Assembly (NCBI GenBank): GCA_943787535.1
Contig: CALSMU010000004.1
Coordinates: 274,877 to 338,876, forward strand
Origin: an uncultured Flavobacteriales bacterium
GTDB taxonomy: Bacteria > Bacteroidota > Bacteroidia > Flavobacteriales_D > Parvicellaceae
Direction of reading: 5' to 3'
DNA length: 64,000 nt
The position numbers were made by a program, and so were the translations under genes. Below are positions 47,401-56,155 of this stretch, in pieces. The notes beneath the pieces are model-generated. The model saw only the letters and a list, made by a program, of their open reading frames with translations. It did no database searches and was not told where the DNA came from. Each line of letters begins with the position of its first letter. Position 1 is the stretch's first letter.

Positions 47401-49137
47401 TTACAAATTACTGTTATTTTGTAAAGCAATTCGTTTGCAAATTTTTTCAAAATTCGTTGCTTTATCTTCATCTAAACATTCTAAAGCTTTGTTGACATCA
47501 GCAAACATCATTTCCTTTCCAATTGTTTCAGATAGTCCACTGTTAAAAATAATATCTCGTAAAGGGCCTATTGCTCCCGCAACTGCAAAGTAGATCTCTT
47601 TTTTGCAAAGTTCTTTGATGGTCTGATTCAACATTTGAACTGCACTTGAATCCATGTGGTTAATGGCTTCGGCGTTTAGTATTACCAAGTTAAGGTCAGA
47701 ACCTTTTTTTGCAATCATATCATTTAATTGGTCCTTAAAATAATTGGTGTTTGCAAAATAAAGTTGTCCATCCAATCGGAGTATAAGAACATCTTTTCGA
47801 CCTGTTGTATCGAATCTTTCTACATTCTTGAAATAATTTGTTCCTTCAATTCTTGCACATTCAGCAATGTGAGGTCGGGTGCTTCTGAAAATTAAAAACC
47901 CCAAAGATAGAATTACTCCAACAATAATACCCTCTTTGATTCCAATGCTTAACGTTACAGCAAATGTTACCAAGAGCATAATTAAATCATCTTTTTTGTA
48001 TTTCCAAAGTTTGATGGGGTACTTAATATTGATGAGTCCTAGAACAGCAACGATTATAATTCCGCCTAAAACGGCTTTTGGCAAATAATAAAATAGTGGA
48101 GTAAGAAAAAGCAATGTTATTGCTACTAACCCAGCTGCAATAATAAAAGACATTCCCGTTTTTGCTCCGGATTGATTGTTTACAGCAGTTCGAGAAAAGC
48201 CACCTGTAGCCGGATAACTCTTAAAAACAGAGCCTATAATATTACTTAACCCAAGTGCTATTAGTTCTTGATTAGCGTCTACTTTATGATCATTGTGCTT
48301 ATCTTCAATGGCTTTAGCCTGAGAAATAGCCTCCATAAAAGCAATTAAGGATAAGGTTAGTGCTAGTGGTAATAAGTCTTGAAAATAATTTTGACTAAAA
48401 TCAGGTAGAGAGGGCATTGGTATTCCAGTTGGAATGCTCCCAGTGATCTTCACTCCGTACAAATCTAGGTGGAAAAATGGTACAATTAATATGCTTACAA
48501 CAACTACGGTTAAGGCTGCAGGGATTTTGTTTAAATACTTTTTTAAGAAAATAATTGTAAGAATAGTTCCTGATCCAATACAAAGAGTAACTAGGTTGGT
48601 TGAGTTGATAGCTATTCCTGCGTCATACAGCAAAGAATGTGCTTGATTGCTTCTGGGAATTTCTATTCCAAAAACATGTTTCAATTGATTTAAGCCAATA
48701 ATTATTGCAGCAGCAGAAGTGAAGCCACTTATTACGGGCTTCGATAAAAAGTTGACCAAAAAACCAAGTTTAAAAACCCCAAAAGCCAATTGCATTACCC
48801 CCATAAGAAAAGCTAATAATATTGCAGCCGCTATATAGTTGTCAGGGTTAACCGTTGCTATCGATGTTATTCCAGCAGCAACAATTAATGAATCCATTGC
48901 GGTAGGTCCCACCGATAATTGACGTGAAGTTCCAAAAACAGCATAAATAACTTGGGGAGTCATGGCAGTATATAAACCATAAATTGGTGGGAGTCCGGCA
49001 ATCATAGCATAGGCAATGCCTTGTGGAATAAGCATAACACCAACCGTAAGTCCAGCTGATAAATCGCCAGACAAAGCTTCTTTGTTGTAGTTTGGAAGCC
49101 AGGATAAGATGGGTATGTATTTTTTAAAAAAGTTCAC
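47401..49137 (-). CDS. SulP family anion transporter with STAS domain
   Basis: About 578 residues: a SulP membrane domain (PQGIAYAMIAGLPPIYGLYTA near the N terminus, abridged) with ~12 helices, then a C-terminal STAS domain (about 430-560, with LNAEAINHMDSSAVQML). The start is set at GTG 49137 (MNFFKKYIPILSWLPNYNK), which fits the family better than the upstream TTG at 49173. SulP proteins exchange or take up sulfate, bicarbonate and other anions. Beside a persulfide dioxygenase, sulfite or sulfate handling is the natural role. It precedes the dioxygenase gene by 58 bases. Confidence 0.88.
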   Translation of the reverse strand: MNFFKKYIPILSWLPNYNKEALSGDLSAGLTVGVMLIPQGIAYAMIAGLPPIYGLYTAMTPQVIYAVFGTSRQLSVGPTAMDSLIVAAGITSIATVNPDNYIAAAILLAFLMGVMQLAFGVFKLGFLVNFLSKPVISGFTSAAAIIIGLNQLKHVFGIEIPRSNQAHSLLYDAGIAINSTNLVTLCIGSGTILTIIFLKKYLNKIPAALTVVVVSILIVPFFHLDLYGVKITGSIPTGIPMPSLPDFSQNYFQDLLPLALTLSLIAFMEAISQAKAIEDKHNDHKVDANQELIALGLSNIIGSVFKSYPATGGFSRTAVNNQSGAKTGMSFIIAAGLVAITLLFLTPLFYYLPKAVLGGIIIVAVLGLINIKYPIKLWKYKKDDLIMLLVTFAVTLSIGIKEGIIVGVILSLGFLIFRSTRPHIAECARIEGTNYFKNVERFDTTGRKDVLILRLDGQLYFANTNYFKDQLNDMIAKKGSDLNLVILNAEAINHMDSSAVQMLNQTIKELCKKEIYFAVAGAIGPLRDIIFNSGLSETIGKEMMFADVNKALECLDEDKATNFEKICKRIALQNNSNL

Positions 49138-49209
49138 TTTTATAAAGAACGAAGTTAATGGTAATATTGGCAAATTAAAATTAAAAGCAACATGCTTTTA
49201 ATTGTTGTA

Positions 49210-49599
49210 TTACCTATTTTTTTTCAGTGTATTATCTTCATAGTGAAAGAATAAATTAGCCCAAATTATTTTTGAAAGAGCATATAAATAAGGGCTTAGA
49301 ATAATAATTGCTACTATGATTATGCCCAATAATAATTCTGCAGAATATTCTGGATATAATACAGCTGTTGCTACCCATATTGTAACAAATAACGCTACGC
49401 CTAAAGCGTATGATACAAACATTGCCCCGAAATAAAATCCAGGTTCACGGGAGTATTTTAAGTTACAACTCTCACATTTTTCTCTAATGTTCCCCGCTTT
49501 TTTTAAATTGTAAACATTTTTAGATTCTAAAAACTCTCCTTTATGGCATCTTGGGCATTTGAAATTCAAAATACTGTAGAGTCTTGTTTTTTTTAGCAT
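49210..49599 (-). CDS. DUF983 family membrane protein
   Basis: A 129-residue protein with an N-terminal zinc-finger-like CPRCHKGE and a second CESC pair (four Cys), then two membrane helices. This is the DUF983 pattern; function unknown, though some members lie next to cytochrome oxidase or sulfur genes. It is upstream of sulP on the same strand, with 72 bases between the assigned ends, so it could be the first gene of the sulfur operon or a separate unit. Confidence 0.88.
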   Translation of the reverse strand: MLKKTRLYSILNFKCPRCHKGEFLESKNVYNLKKAGNIREKCESCNLKYSREPGFYFGAMFVSYALGVALFVTIWVATAVLYPEYSAELLLGIIIVAIIILSPYLYALSKIIWANLFFHYEDNTLKKNR

Positions 49600-49686
49600 T
49601 GAGTTGATGTATTAATCAAATATAGATAACAATTTTGTTTACGAATATAACAAATGTACATTTGGAAAATCTATATTCATTGCATA

Positions 49687-50448
49687 ATGACAGTTAAACC
49701 AAAGAAACATTTAGGGCAGCATTTTTTAAAAGATGAAAGTATTTGTTTGGATATTGCTAATGCATTAACCAATCATGGTAGCTATAAAGAGGTTTTAGAA
49801 GTTGGGCCAGGTACCGGAGCTTTAACGAAATTTATAGTGGAGAACAAAAGTTTTAAAACTACGGTTATTGAAGTCGATAGAGAATCTGTTATCTATCTAA
49901 ACGCCAATTTTCATGGATTAGAGGTGCTAGAGGAAGATTTTTTACATTTGGATTTTTCCAGGTTTAATTCGGAAAAATTAGCTGTGGTAGGCAATTTTCC
50001 TTACAATATTTCCTCTCAAATATTTTTTAAAATATTGGAAGAAAAAGATCGTGTAACAGAAGTTGTGGGGATGTTGCAAAAAGAAGTAGCTGAAAGAATT
50101 GCTGAACCACCAGGAACGAAGCGGTATGGTATTTTAAGCGTGCTGCTCCAAGCATTTTACGATATTGAATACCTATTTACAGTAAATGAAGATGTTTTTG
50201 ATCCACCACCAAAAGTCCAATCAGGTGTTATTCGTTTAATTCGAAATGATGTCAAAAAATTGTCTTGTGATGAGCAGGACTTTAAAAGAGTAATCAAAAT
50301 GGCTTTTAACCAGCGTCGAAAAACGTTAAGAAATTCTTTAAAACAACTTTTAGGCGATGTTGACACATCTGCTCCAATTTTTAAAGAGCGTCCAGAACAA
50401 TTGGGTGTTGAGCAATTTATTGAGTTAACAAAACGAATTTTTGGTTAA
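49687..50448 (+). CDS. rsmA: 16S rRNA dimethyladenosine transferase
   Basis: A 253-residue KsgA-type methyltransferase that dimethylates two adjacent adenosines in helix 45 of 16S rRNA. Start at ATG 49687 (MTVKPKKHLGQHFLKD), the conserved N terminus; the frame extends 11 codons upstream. SAM motif VLEVGPGTGALT and catalytic-site NFPYNISSQI (usual NLPY) are clear. Single gene; mgtE follows after ~150 bases. Confidence 0.96.
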   Translation: MTVKPKKHLGQHFLKDESICLDIANALTNHGSYKEVLEVGPGTGALTKFIVENKSFKTTVIEVDRESVIYLNANFHGLEVLEEDFLHLDFSRFNSEKLAVVGNFPYNISSQIFFKILEEKDRVTEVVGMLQKEVAERIAEPPGTKRYGILSVLLQAFYDIEYLFTVNEDVFDPPPKVQSGVIRLIRNDVKKLSCDEQDFKRVIKMAFNQRRKTLRNSLKQLLGDVDTSAPIFKERPEQLGVEQFIELTKRIFG

Positions 50449-50600
50449 TAGTTTGTTTTGCTTGACACAGTTGGAGTTGTATTTTTTTTGACGCGTTTTA
50501 AGATTACATGTCGTTTTTAAGGGGTTATATTGGCGAAAAACTGTATTTTCGCAGCCAATCAATTATAAAATTGATAACTACCTAGTGGACTCTGAGAGGC

Positions 50601-51950
50601 ATGAATTTCGAACTAACAAAAGAGTTTTTACAAGAACTTTCGTTAGCTGTTGCTAAACGAAATGGGAATTATGTTGCCGAAAAAATTCAAGATCTCCATC
50701 CTGCTGATATTGCTGAAATATTTGATAGAATAGATTTGCTTGAAGCACAATTTATTTATGAACTGTTAGAAGAAGAAGTAGCGTCTGATGTTCTCGTTGA
50801 ATTAGAAGAGGATGTTCGAGATAAGTTTCTAAAATCATTTACTGCTCAGGAGATTGCGAATCAGGTCGATAATATGGACTCAGATGACGCCACGGATTTA
50901 ATCCAAGATTTATCTGAGGAACGGAAGGAGAAAGTACTCTCTAAACTAGAAGATGCCGAGCAAGCAAGCGATATTGTATCACTTTTAAGCTATCCAGAAG
51001 ACACTGCAGGTGGTTTGATGGCGAAAGAATATATTAAGGCAAATATCAACTGGACGGTTGAAGAATGTCTTGAAGAATTGCGTTCGCAAGCTGAAGATGT
51101 TGATTATGTGCACACTATCTATGTTGTCGATAATCAAAATAAACTGCAAGGAACATTGTCTTTAAAAACATTTTTGTTCGCCGGGAATAATACTAAAATT
51201 TCTGACTTGTATAAAGAAGAACCTATCTATGTAAAAACGGATACACCGGATGAGGACGTGGCCAACATAATGGAAAAATATGATTTGGTTGCCCTTCCAG
51301 TTTTAAATCAAGCTAATATTTTGGTTGGGCGCATAACAATTGATGATATTGTTGAGGTAATAAAAGAAGAAGCTGAAAAAGATTTTCAATTGGCAAGTGG
51401 TATTTCTGAAAATGTTGAGTCGAAAGATTCTGTTTGGCTGTTGACCAGAGCAAGATTGCCATGGTTACTAGTTGGTTTGCTCGGTGGAATTCTAGGGGCA
51501 GTTGTAATTAGCTCTTTTGAATCTGAATTGAAACAGTTTCCGGTATTAGCATTTTTCATTCCTTTAATTGCCGCTATGGCAGGTAATGTAGGAGTTCAGT
51601 CTTCTGCAATTATAGTTCAAGGATTAGCAAATAATTCACTTTCTTATGGTTCTACATTTTCTAAAGTTGTGAAAGAGGTTGGGGTTGCCTTAATAAATGG
51701 TGCAGTACTTTCGAGCTTGATTTTTATTTACAATATAGCTTTTGGAGAAGCTTGGGAACTGTGTTTCACGGTAAGTTTATCCTTATTTGTTGTTATTATT
51801 TTTGCCGGAATTTTCGGAACTTTAATTCCATTGGTTTTGGACCAGTATAATATTGATCCAGCATTAGCAACAGGTCCATTTATTACTACTGTTAATGATG
51901 TTGTTGGACTGCTTCTATATTTTACTATCGGCTGGATGATTTATTTTTAG
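50601..51950 (+). CDS. mgtE: Magnesium transporter MgtE
   Basis: A 449-residue channel: N-terminal MgtE domain (LHPADIAEIFD), two CBS domains (about 130-255, with TAGGLMAKEYI), a connecting helix and five membrane helices with GNVGVQSSAI in the pore region. Cytoplasmic Mg2+ binding to the N and CBS domains closes the channel. Preceded by a 152-base non-coding stretch with a TATTTTCG-like element near 50547 that may be the promoter. Confidence 0.94.
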   Translation: MNFELTKEFLQELSLAVAKRNGNYVAEKIQDLHPADIAEIFDRIDLLEAQFIYELLEEEVASDVLVELEEDVRDKFLKSFTAQEIANQVDNMDSDDATDLIQDLSEERKEKVLSKLEDAEQASDIVSLLSYPEDTAGGLMAKEYIKANINWTVEECLEELRSQAEDVDYVHTIYVVDNQNKLQGTLSLKTFLFAGNNTKISDLYKEEPIYVKTDTPDEDVANIMEKYDLVALPVLNQANILVGRITIDDIVEVIKEEAEKDFQLASGISENVESKDSVWLLTRARLPWLLVGLLGGILGAVVISSFESELKQFPVLAFFIPLIAAMAGNVGVQSSAIIVQGLANNSLSYGSTFSKVVKEVGVALINGAVLSSLIFIYNIAFGEAWELCFTVSLSLFVVIIFAGIFGTLIPLVLDQYNIDPALATGPFITTVNDVVGLLLYFTIGWMIYF

Positions 51951-52035
51951 AAATCACTTATCCTCAAAATAAGGCATAAATATTTCCATTTGTTTCCTTT
52001 CATGTATCTATAATTATTCGTTTCCTGTTATATAT

Positions 52036-52043
52036 TATCTTTG
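52036..52043 (+). promoter_or_regulatory. TAnnTTTG -7 element, near-leaderless start of the LytS-type kinase
   Basis: TATCTTTG ends 5 bases before ATG 52049. No clear -33 TTG at the expected distance. Confidence 0.45.
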
Positions 52044-52048
52044 ATAAT

Positions 52049-53152
52049 ATGACGAAAAAAGGGTTTTATTGGTTATTTCAAATATCGGGTTGGGGTTTCT
52101 TAATTTTTTTGGGCCTGCTTCAAGAATTTCAAGCTGAGAATTCAATAGCGCTCCGTAAATTGGTGCAATCTTTAATTGTTTTTTGCTTGGGAATAGGTAT
52201 TAGTCACCTTTATCGATATTTTATTATACAACGAGATTGGTTAAGTAGTAATGTTGTAAAAGCGATACCTCGGATCATTTTTGCTTCTATCGCCGTAGGA
52301 ACAATATTTTATGGTATAGAGATAATAATGGTATCTGTTAAAGATACGGCAGGTATTGGAGGAGAAAAAGACACTTTGTCAAGGTTTTTTGGTGGAAGAG
52401 ATGAGAATATGTCTGCAAGCTTTGTTGTTTTACGACTTACTTTAAATATTATAAATAATGCTTTGTTGTTCTTTATTTGGTCTGTAATATACTTTGGCTA
52501 CCACTTTTTCGAAAGGTCAAGGCAACAAGAAATGGAACGCCTGCAATGGGCAGCATCTATTAACGAAACAGAATTGAATAACTTAAAAGCTCAGTTAAAT
52601 CCGCATTTTATGTTCAACGCAATGAACAGTATCCGGGCTTTAGTTGAAGAGGATCCTGTGCTATGTAAAAAGGCAATTACGCAATTATCGAACCTACTGA
52701 GAAACACTTTGCAGACAGGAAAAAGGAAAGTAGTTTTGATTGAAGAAGAAATGAAGATTGTTCAAGATTACTTAGCGCTTGAAAAAATCAGGTATGAAGA
52801 GCGATTGAATATTGAAATAGAATTAGAAGATGGAATTGAAAAGTGCCTTGTTCCCCCTTTATTGTTGCAAACATTAGTTGAGAATGCTATTAAGCATGGT
52901 GTTAGTAGGGTAAGAAAAGGGGGAATCTTAAGAATTGATGGAGTGTTGAAAGGAGATGAATTACATATTACAATTTTAAATGACGGCAAATACAATCCTA
53001 AGCCTTCCGAAGCAGAAGGTATTGGACTCAAGAATTCGACAAAAAGGTTAGAGATTTTATATGGTGATCGAGCTAGCATTCAGATTAGTAATGTCGGTGA
53101 TCAAGTGGAAACAAGGGTGATTATTCCCAAGGAAAAAATTAATAGACTTTAA
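52049..53152 (+). CDS. LytS-type sensor histidine kinase
   Basis: A 367-residue inner-membrane kinase with four N-terminal membrane helices and no extracellular sensor domain, then a His_kinase domain: QLNPHFMFNAMNSIRA with phospho-acceptor H186, N box LLLQTLVENAIKHG and G box GIGLKNSTKRLE. The stop is 10 bases before the ATG of the LytTR regulator, so the two form a two-component operon. Signal unknown; it is probably sensed in the membrane. Confidence 0.93.
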   Translation: MTKKGFYWLFQISGWGFLIFLGLLQEFQAENSIALRKLVQSLIVFCLGIGISHLYRYFIIQRDWLSSNVVKAIPRIIFASIAVGTIFYGIEIIMVSVKDTAGIGGEKDTLSRFFGGRDENMSASFVVLRLTLNIINNALLFFIWSVIYFGYHFFERSRQQEMERLQWAASINETELNNLKAQLNPHFMFNAMNSIRALVEEDPVLCKKAITQLSNLLRNTLQTGKRKVVLIEEEMKIVQDYLALEKIRYEERLNIEIELEDGIEKCLVPPLLLQTLVENAIKHGVSRVRKGGILRIDGVLKGDELHITILNDGKYNPKPSEAEGIGLKNSTKRLEILYGDRASIQISNVGDQVETRVIIPKEKINRL

Positions 53153-53162
53153 ATATTTGGCT

Positions 53163-53888
53163 ATGAGAGCAATTATTATAGATGACGAAAGATTGGCAAG
53201 AAAGGAATTAAAATCTTTGTTAAAGGATTATCATGAGATTGAAATTGTTGATGAATGTGCTAGCCCGGAAGAAGCTTTAAAAAGTATTGAAAAGCATAAT
53301 CCAGATCTATTATTTTTAGATATTCAAATGCCTGAAAAAACAGGGTTTGATCTTTTGCAAGAGCTGGATAAATCACCTAAAGTAGTTTTTGTGACAGCCT
53401 TTGATGAGTATGCTGTAAAAGCATTTGAAGTGAATGCCTTAGATTATCTTATGAAACCAGTTGACCCCGAAAGGTTAAAAGAAACCATGGTTAAGGTGTT
53501 GTCTGAAGATATTGAAGATGAAGAATTATATGATTTGCCCGATAGGGGGATTTTGTCTTCAAACGATCAAATTTTCATTAAAGATGGTGAGAAATGTTGG
53601 TTTATACATTTAAAAGATGTAAGAATGTTTGAATCCGAAGGTAATTATGTTCGAATCTATTTTGAAACATTTAAGCCTCTGGTTTTAAAATCGCTAAATG
53701 GTCTTGAAGAAAGATTGGATCAAAAATTATTTTTCAGGGCGAATAGGAAATATATTATTAATTTAAAATGGGTTTCTCACATCGAAAACTGGTTTAATGG
53801 GGGTCTTCAGGTAGTTTTAAAAGATGGAGAAAAAGTCGAAATTTCCAGAAGGCAAGCGGTGAAATTTAAAGCTTTAATGAGTCTTTAG
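53163..53888 (+). CDS. LytTR-family response regulator
   Basis: A 241-residue regulator paired with the kinase upstream. ATG 53163 gives MRAIIIDDERLAR; an in-frame TTG two codons earlier is less likely. The receiver has D7/D8, phospho-acceptor D53 (FLDIQMP), T in FVTAF and K in LMKP. The LytTR domain (about 140-240) shows MFESEGNYVRIYFET and FFRANRKYIIN. It should bind promoter DNA as a dimer. Confidence 0.94.
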   Translation: MRAIIIDDERLARKELKSLLKDYHEIEIVDECASPEEALKSIEKHNPDLLFLDIQMPEKTGFDLLQELDKSPKVVFVTAFDEYAVKAFEVNALDYLMKPVDPERLKETMVKVLSEDIEDEELYDLPDRGILSSNDQIFIKDGEKCWFIHLKDVRMFESEGNYVRIYFETFKPLVLKSLNGLEERLDQKLFFRANRKYIINLKWVSHIENWFNGGLQVVLKDGEKVEISRRQAVKFKALMSL

Positions 53889-53909
53889 TGTATTAGTCGA
53901 AACCTTTGG

Positions 53910-53933
53910 CTATTTGGTCGCGACCTATTTGGT
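53910..53933 (+). repeat. Direct repeat CTATTTGGT downstream of the LytTR regulator
   Basis: Two exact 9-bp copies (53910-53918 and 53925-53933), 15 bases from start to start, 75 bases before the SiaC-like gene. LytTR proteins bind pairs of short direct repeats, so this could be an operator, but the sequence does not match the published consensus closely. Confidence 0.35.
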
Positions 53934-54007
53934 TTTTGTAGAAAATTGCACGAAAGGCTTAATATTAATAGCGATATTAGCATTCTAAATAAACCTTAGC
54001 CCTAATA

Positions 54008-54406
54008 ATGGAAAATTTAATAATATCTGCAACGGAGACAACTCCATTATTGAACTTTGATGCAGGGTTGGGGGATTTTGTTATTGAAGGGAAGTCTATT
54101 CCCAGTGATGCAGAAAGTTTCTATGGCCCTATTTTGCATTGGCTAAGTGAATATGTGAATATACCAAATCAACAAACGACACTCGTTTTGAAACTGGACT
54201 ACTTTAATATTTCTTCTTCGAAAAGAATACTTTTTATTTTTTATAAGCTAAATGAACTTATAGATGCGGGCCACCAGGTTAATGTTAAGTGGTATTTCCA
54301 CGAAGGCGAAGATGATATGCATGAGGTGGGTCAAGATTTTGCATTCATGGTAAACATCCCGTTTGAATTTATTGAATATTCTCACTACGAGTCTTTAGCG
54401 GGATAG
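54008..54406 (+). CDS. SiaC family regulatory phosphoprotein (DUF1987)
   Basis: A 132-residue protein of the DUF1987/SiaC family: PLLNFDAGLGDFVIEGKSIPSDAESFY, quoted in part, then FNISSSKRILFIFYKLNEL with the region that carries the phosphorylated residue in SiaC, and VKWYFHEGEDDMHEVGQDF at the end. In Pseudomonas, SiaC is controlled by a kinase-phosphatase pair and activates a diguanylate cyclase; in other species the partners differ. No SiaA, SiaB or GGDEF gene is nearby here; the neighbours are a LytS/LytTR pair. Confidence 0.88.
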   Translation: MENLIISATETTPLLNFDAGLGDFVIEGKSIPSDAESFYGPILHWLSEYVNIPNQQTTLVLKLDYFNISSSKRILFIFYKLNELIDAGHQVNVKWYFHEGEDDMHEVGQDFAFMVNIPFEFIEYSHYESLAG

Positions 54407-54656
54407 TTTAAGGTTATTTCTTTCTCTTTTTGTTCAATCCAAATCTCTTTTCGAATAGTTAAATATATTTGTTTTACTCATATTGAAGCAATTAAGCTTA
54501 GTGTTTATATGAATACCTAAAAATTGGTATGAATAGAATTTAAAAGCATTGGAATATGCTGAGAAATTTTAAAGAAAAGAGGTTTACAATTAAAAAGTCA
54601 AAAATTCGGGAAGCTATTTGGCTTGGGTATGTTACATTTGCAGAAATTTTAATTGA

Positions 54657-54908
54657 ATGCGAACAGTAGCAAAAATTGAACATCCTAAAATGGACATAAG
54701 TATTTATTTACGAGAAAATAAATACATTGTTAAAATCGTTATGGACCAGTATGAACAGGTTTATAGAATTAATGCAACTGATGTAACTGGAATGGATGAT
54801 ATGAAAGCTATGGTAAGTGGAGATTTCTTATCTACTGTTTATATGCGTTTTGTAGAAATGAGTAAGGATTTAAAAAGTGCATTTTTAAACATTAATAAAG
54901 TATCATGA
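54657..54908 (+). CDS. Conserved small protein upstream of ompH
   Basis: An 83-residue protein of unknown function with strand-rich first half (KMDISIYLRENKYIVKIVMDQ) and a helical end. I recall proteins of this size and pattern in other Bacteroidota but no name. ATG 54657 follows AATTGA and is 250 bases from siaC. The stop overlaps the start of ompH by 4 bases, so they are translated together. Confidence 0.7.
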   Translation: MRTVAKIEHPKMDISIYLRENKYIVKIVMDQYEQVYRINATDVTGMDDMKAMVSGDFLSTVYMRFVEMSKDLKSAFLNINKVS

Positions 54909-55552
54909 ACAACAAAGGGTCATTAATAATGAATGGAGTATTAGGTGTAGCAATAATTGTTTTATTTGTTTTGCAATTTTCTGGTGCCACTAAGTCTAAT
55001 GTTAAGGATATTGCAGTAGTAGAAGAAAAAGAAGAGCCTGCATCTGTTATTAAGAAGCATCTGACAGATACAAATAGGGTTGGATTAATAATCGGTTATG
55101 TGAATAGTGATACTGTTACGGCAAATTATTTGTTTAGTAAGCAATTAAATGCCGATTTGATGGCAAAGCAATCTTCAGCTGAAAATAAGCTGAGAAAGGA
55201 AGCTGAGAAACTTCAGGCGGATGCTGAGAAGTTTCAGCAAGGCGCACCAATTATGGGTAGAGAAGAGTTAGAGAGGACTCAGGCAGAGCTGATGAAAAGA
55301 CAGGAAGAATTGCAGATGATGGAGTATGAATTAAGTCAAAAGCTACAAGACAAAGGTTACAAAGCCAATTACGATTACATTATGGCTACCGATAAGTACC
55401 TTCAGAAAATAGGAAAAGAGTTGGGGTATGATTACATATTTGGATACAGAACAGGGGATTTAGTAATGTATGCAAATCCTGATTTTGATATTACAAAGCA
55501 AGTTATTGAATTATTAAATAATGAATACCGTGCCGATAAAATGGCTGATTAG
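54905..55552 (+). CDS. OmpH/Skp-family periplasmic chaperone
   Basis: A 215-residue protein with one N-terminal membrane helix or uncleaved signal (about 8-27), then the Skp pattern: IGYVNSDTVTANYLFSK, a long charged coiled coil (about 80-160) and YDYIFGYRTGDLVMYANPDFDIT. Skp-like chaperones carry unfolded outer-membrane proteins through the periplasm. Here the hydrophobic N terminus may anchor it. Starts inside the last codons of the previous gene and ends immediately before the next start (TAG-ATG). Confidence 0.85.
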   Translation: MNNKGSLIMNGVLGVAIIVLFVLQFSGATKSNVKDIAVVEEKEEPASVIKKHLTDTNRVGLIIGYVNSDTVTANYLFSKQLNADLMAKQSSAENKLRKEAEKLQADAEKFQQGAPIMGREELERTQAELMKRQEELQMMEYELSQKLQDKGYKANYDYIMATDKYLQKIGKELGYDYIFGYRTGDLVMYANPDFDITKQVIELLNNEYRADKMAD

Positions 55553-56092
55553 ATGTTAATAGCTCAACAAAAGTTAAAAGAAAACATAGCAGAGTATATT
55601 CTGTATATGTGGCAAGTCGAAGATATGATTCGTGCTTGTAACCTTGATATAGATGTAATTCAAGAAAGAATAGTCAATTCAATGGTGGATGACGAAGCTA
55701 TTCGAAAAGAAATTAGAGTTTGGTATGCAGACTTAATTTCTAAAATGAAATTGGAAGGCAAAGAAAAAAATGGTCATTTAAGGGATTTAGATGATCTTTT
55801 TATTGAGATAAACTATTTACACGGTACCTTGATTGGCCTTTTGGGTGATGAAAAATATAAAGGTATTTATCAAGCCGCAATGCCTTTGATAGAGGATTTT
55901 AAAAAAAGGGCCAATACCGATAATATTACAGAGGTAGAGGTTTGTTTTAATGGGCTCTATGCTAAGCTTATGTTGCGCTTACAAAATAAGCCAATAACAT
56001 CCGAAACGGAAGAAGCTTTCAACGCATTTGCTCAGGTTTTGGGTTATCTCTCCGTAAAATATAAGTTAATGAAAGAAGGGAAATTAGTTTAA
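55553..56092 (+). CDS. DUF4924 family protein
   Basis: A 179-residue all-helical protein that matches the DUF4924 pattern (IAEYILYMWQVEDMIRACNLDID, quoted in part; LHGTLIGLLGDEKYKGIYQ). Function unknown; the family is confined mainly to Bacteroidota. The ATG follows the ompH stop without a gap. Confidence 0.85.
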   Translation: MLIAQQKLKENIAEYILYMWQVEDMIRACNLDIDVIQERIVNSMVDDEAIRKEIRVWYADLISKMKLEGKEKNGHLRDLDDLFIEINYLHGTLIGLLGDEKYKGIYQAAMPLIEDFKKRANTDNITEVEVCFNGLYAKLMLRLQNKPITSETEEAFNAFAQVLGYLSVKYKLMKEGKLV

Positions 56093-56116
56093 TACTCTTC
56101 CTTTTTAATATTTCAT

Positions 56117-56149
56117 TTTGTATTCTTTATGTTTTCTCTAGTATCTTTG
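56117..56149 (+). promoter_or_regulatory. Bacteroidota-type promoter before the M50 protease gene
   Basis: A -33 TTTG (TTG 56118-56120) and a -7 TATCTTTG (56142-56149) are 21 bases apart, and ATG 56156 lies 6 bases further. One of the best promoter matches in the window; it gives a nearly leaderless transcript. Confidence 0.65.
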
Positions 56150-56155
56150 TGTTAG

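Noticed and set aside
54556..54669. A 37-codon frame (ATG 54556 to TAG 54669)
   Set aside because: It has no signal, no clear similarity and runs into the start of the gene at 54657; the codon pattern is that of AT-rich noise.
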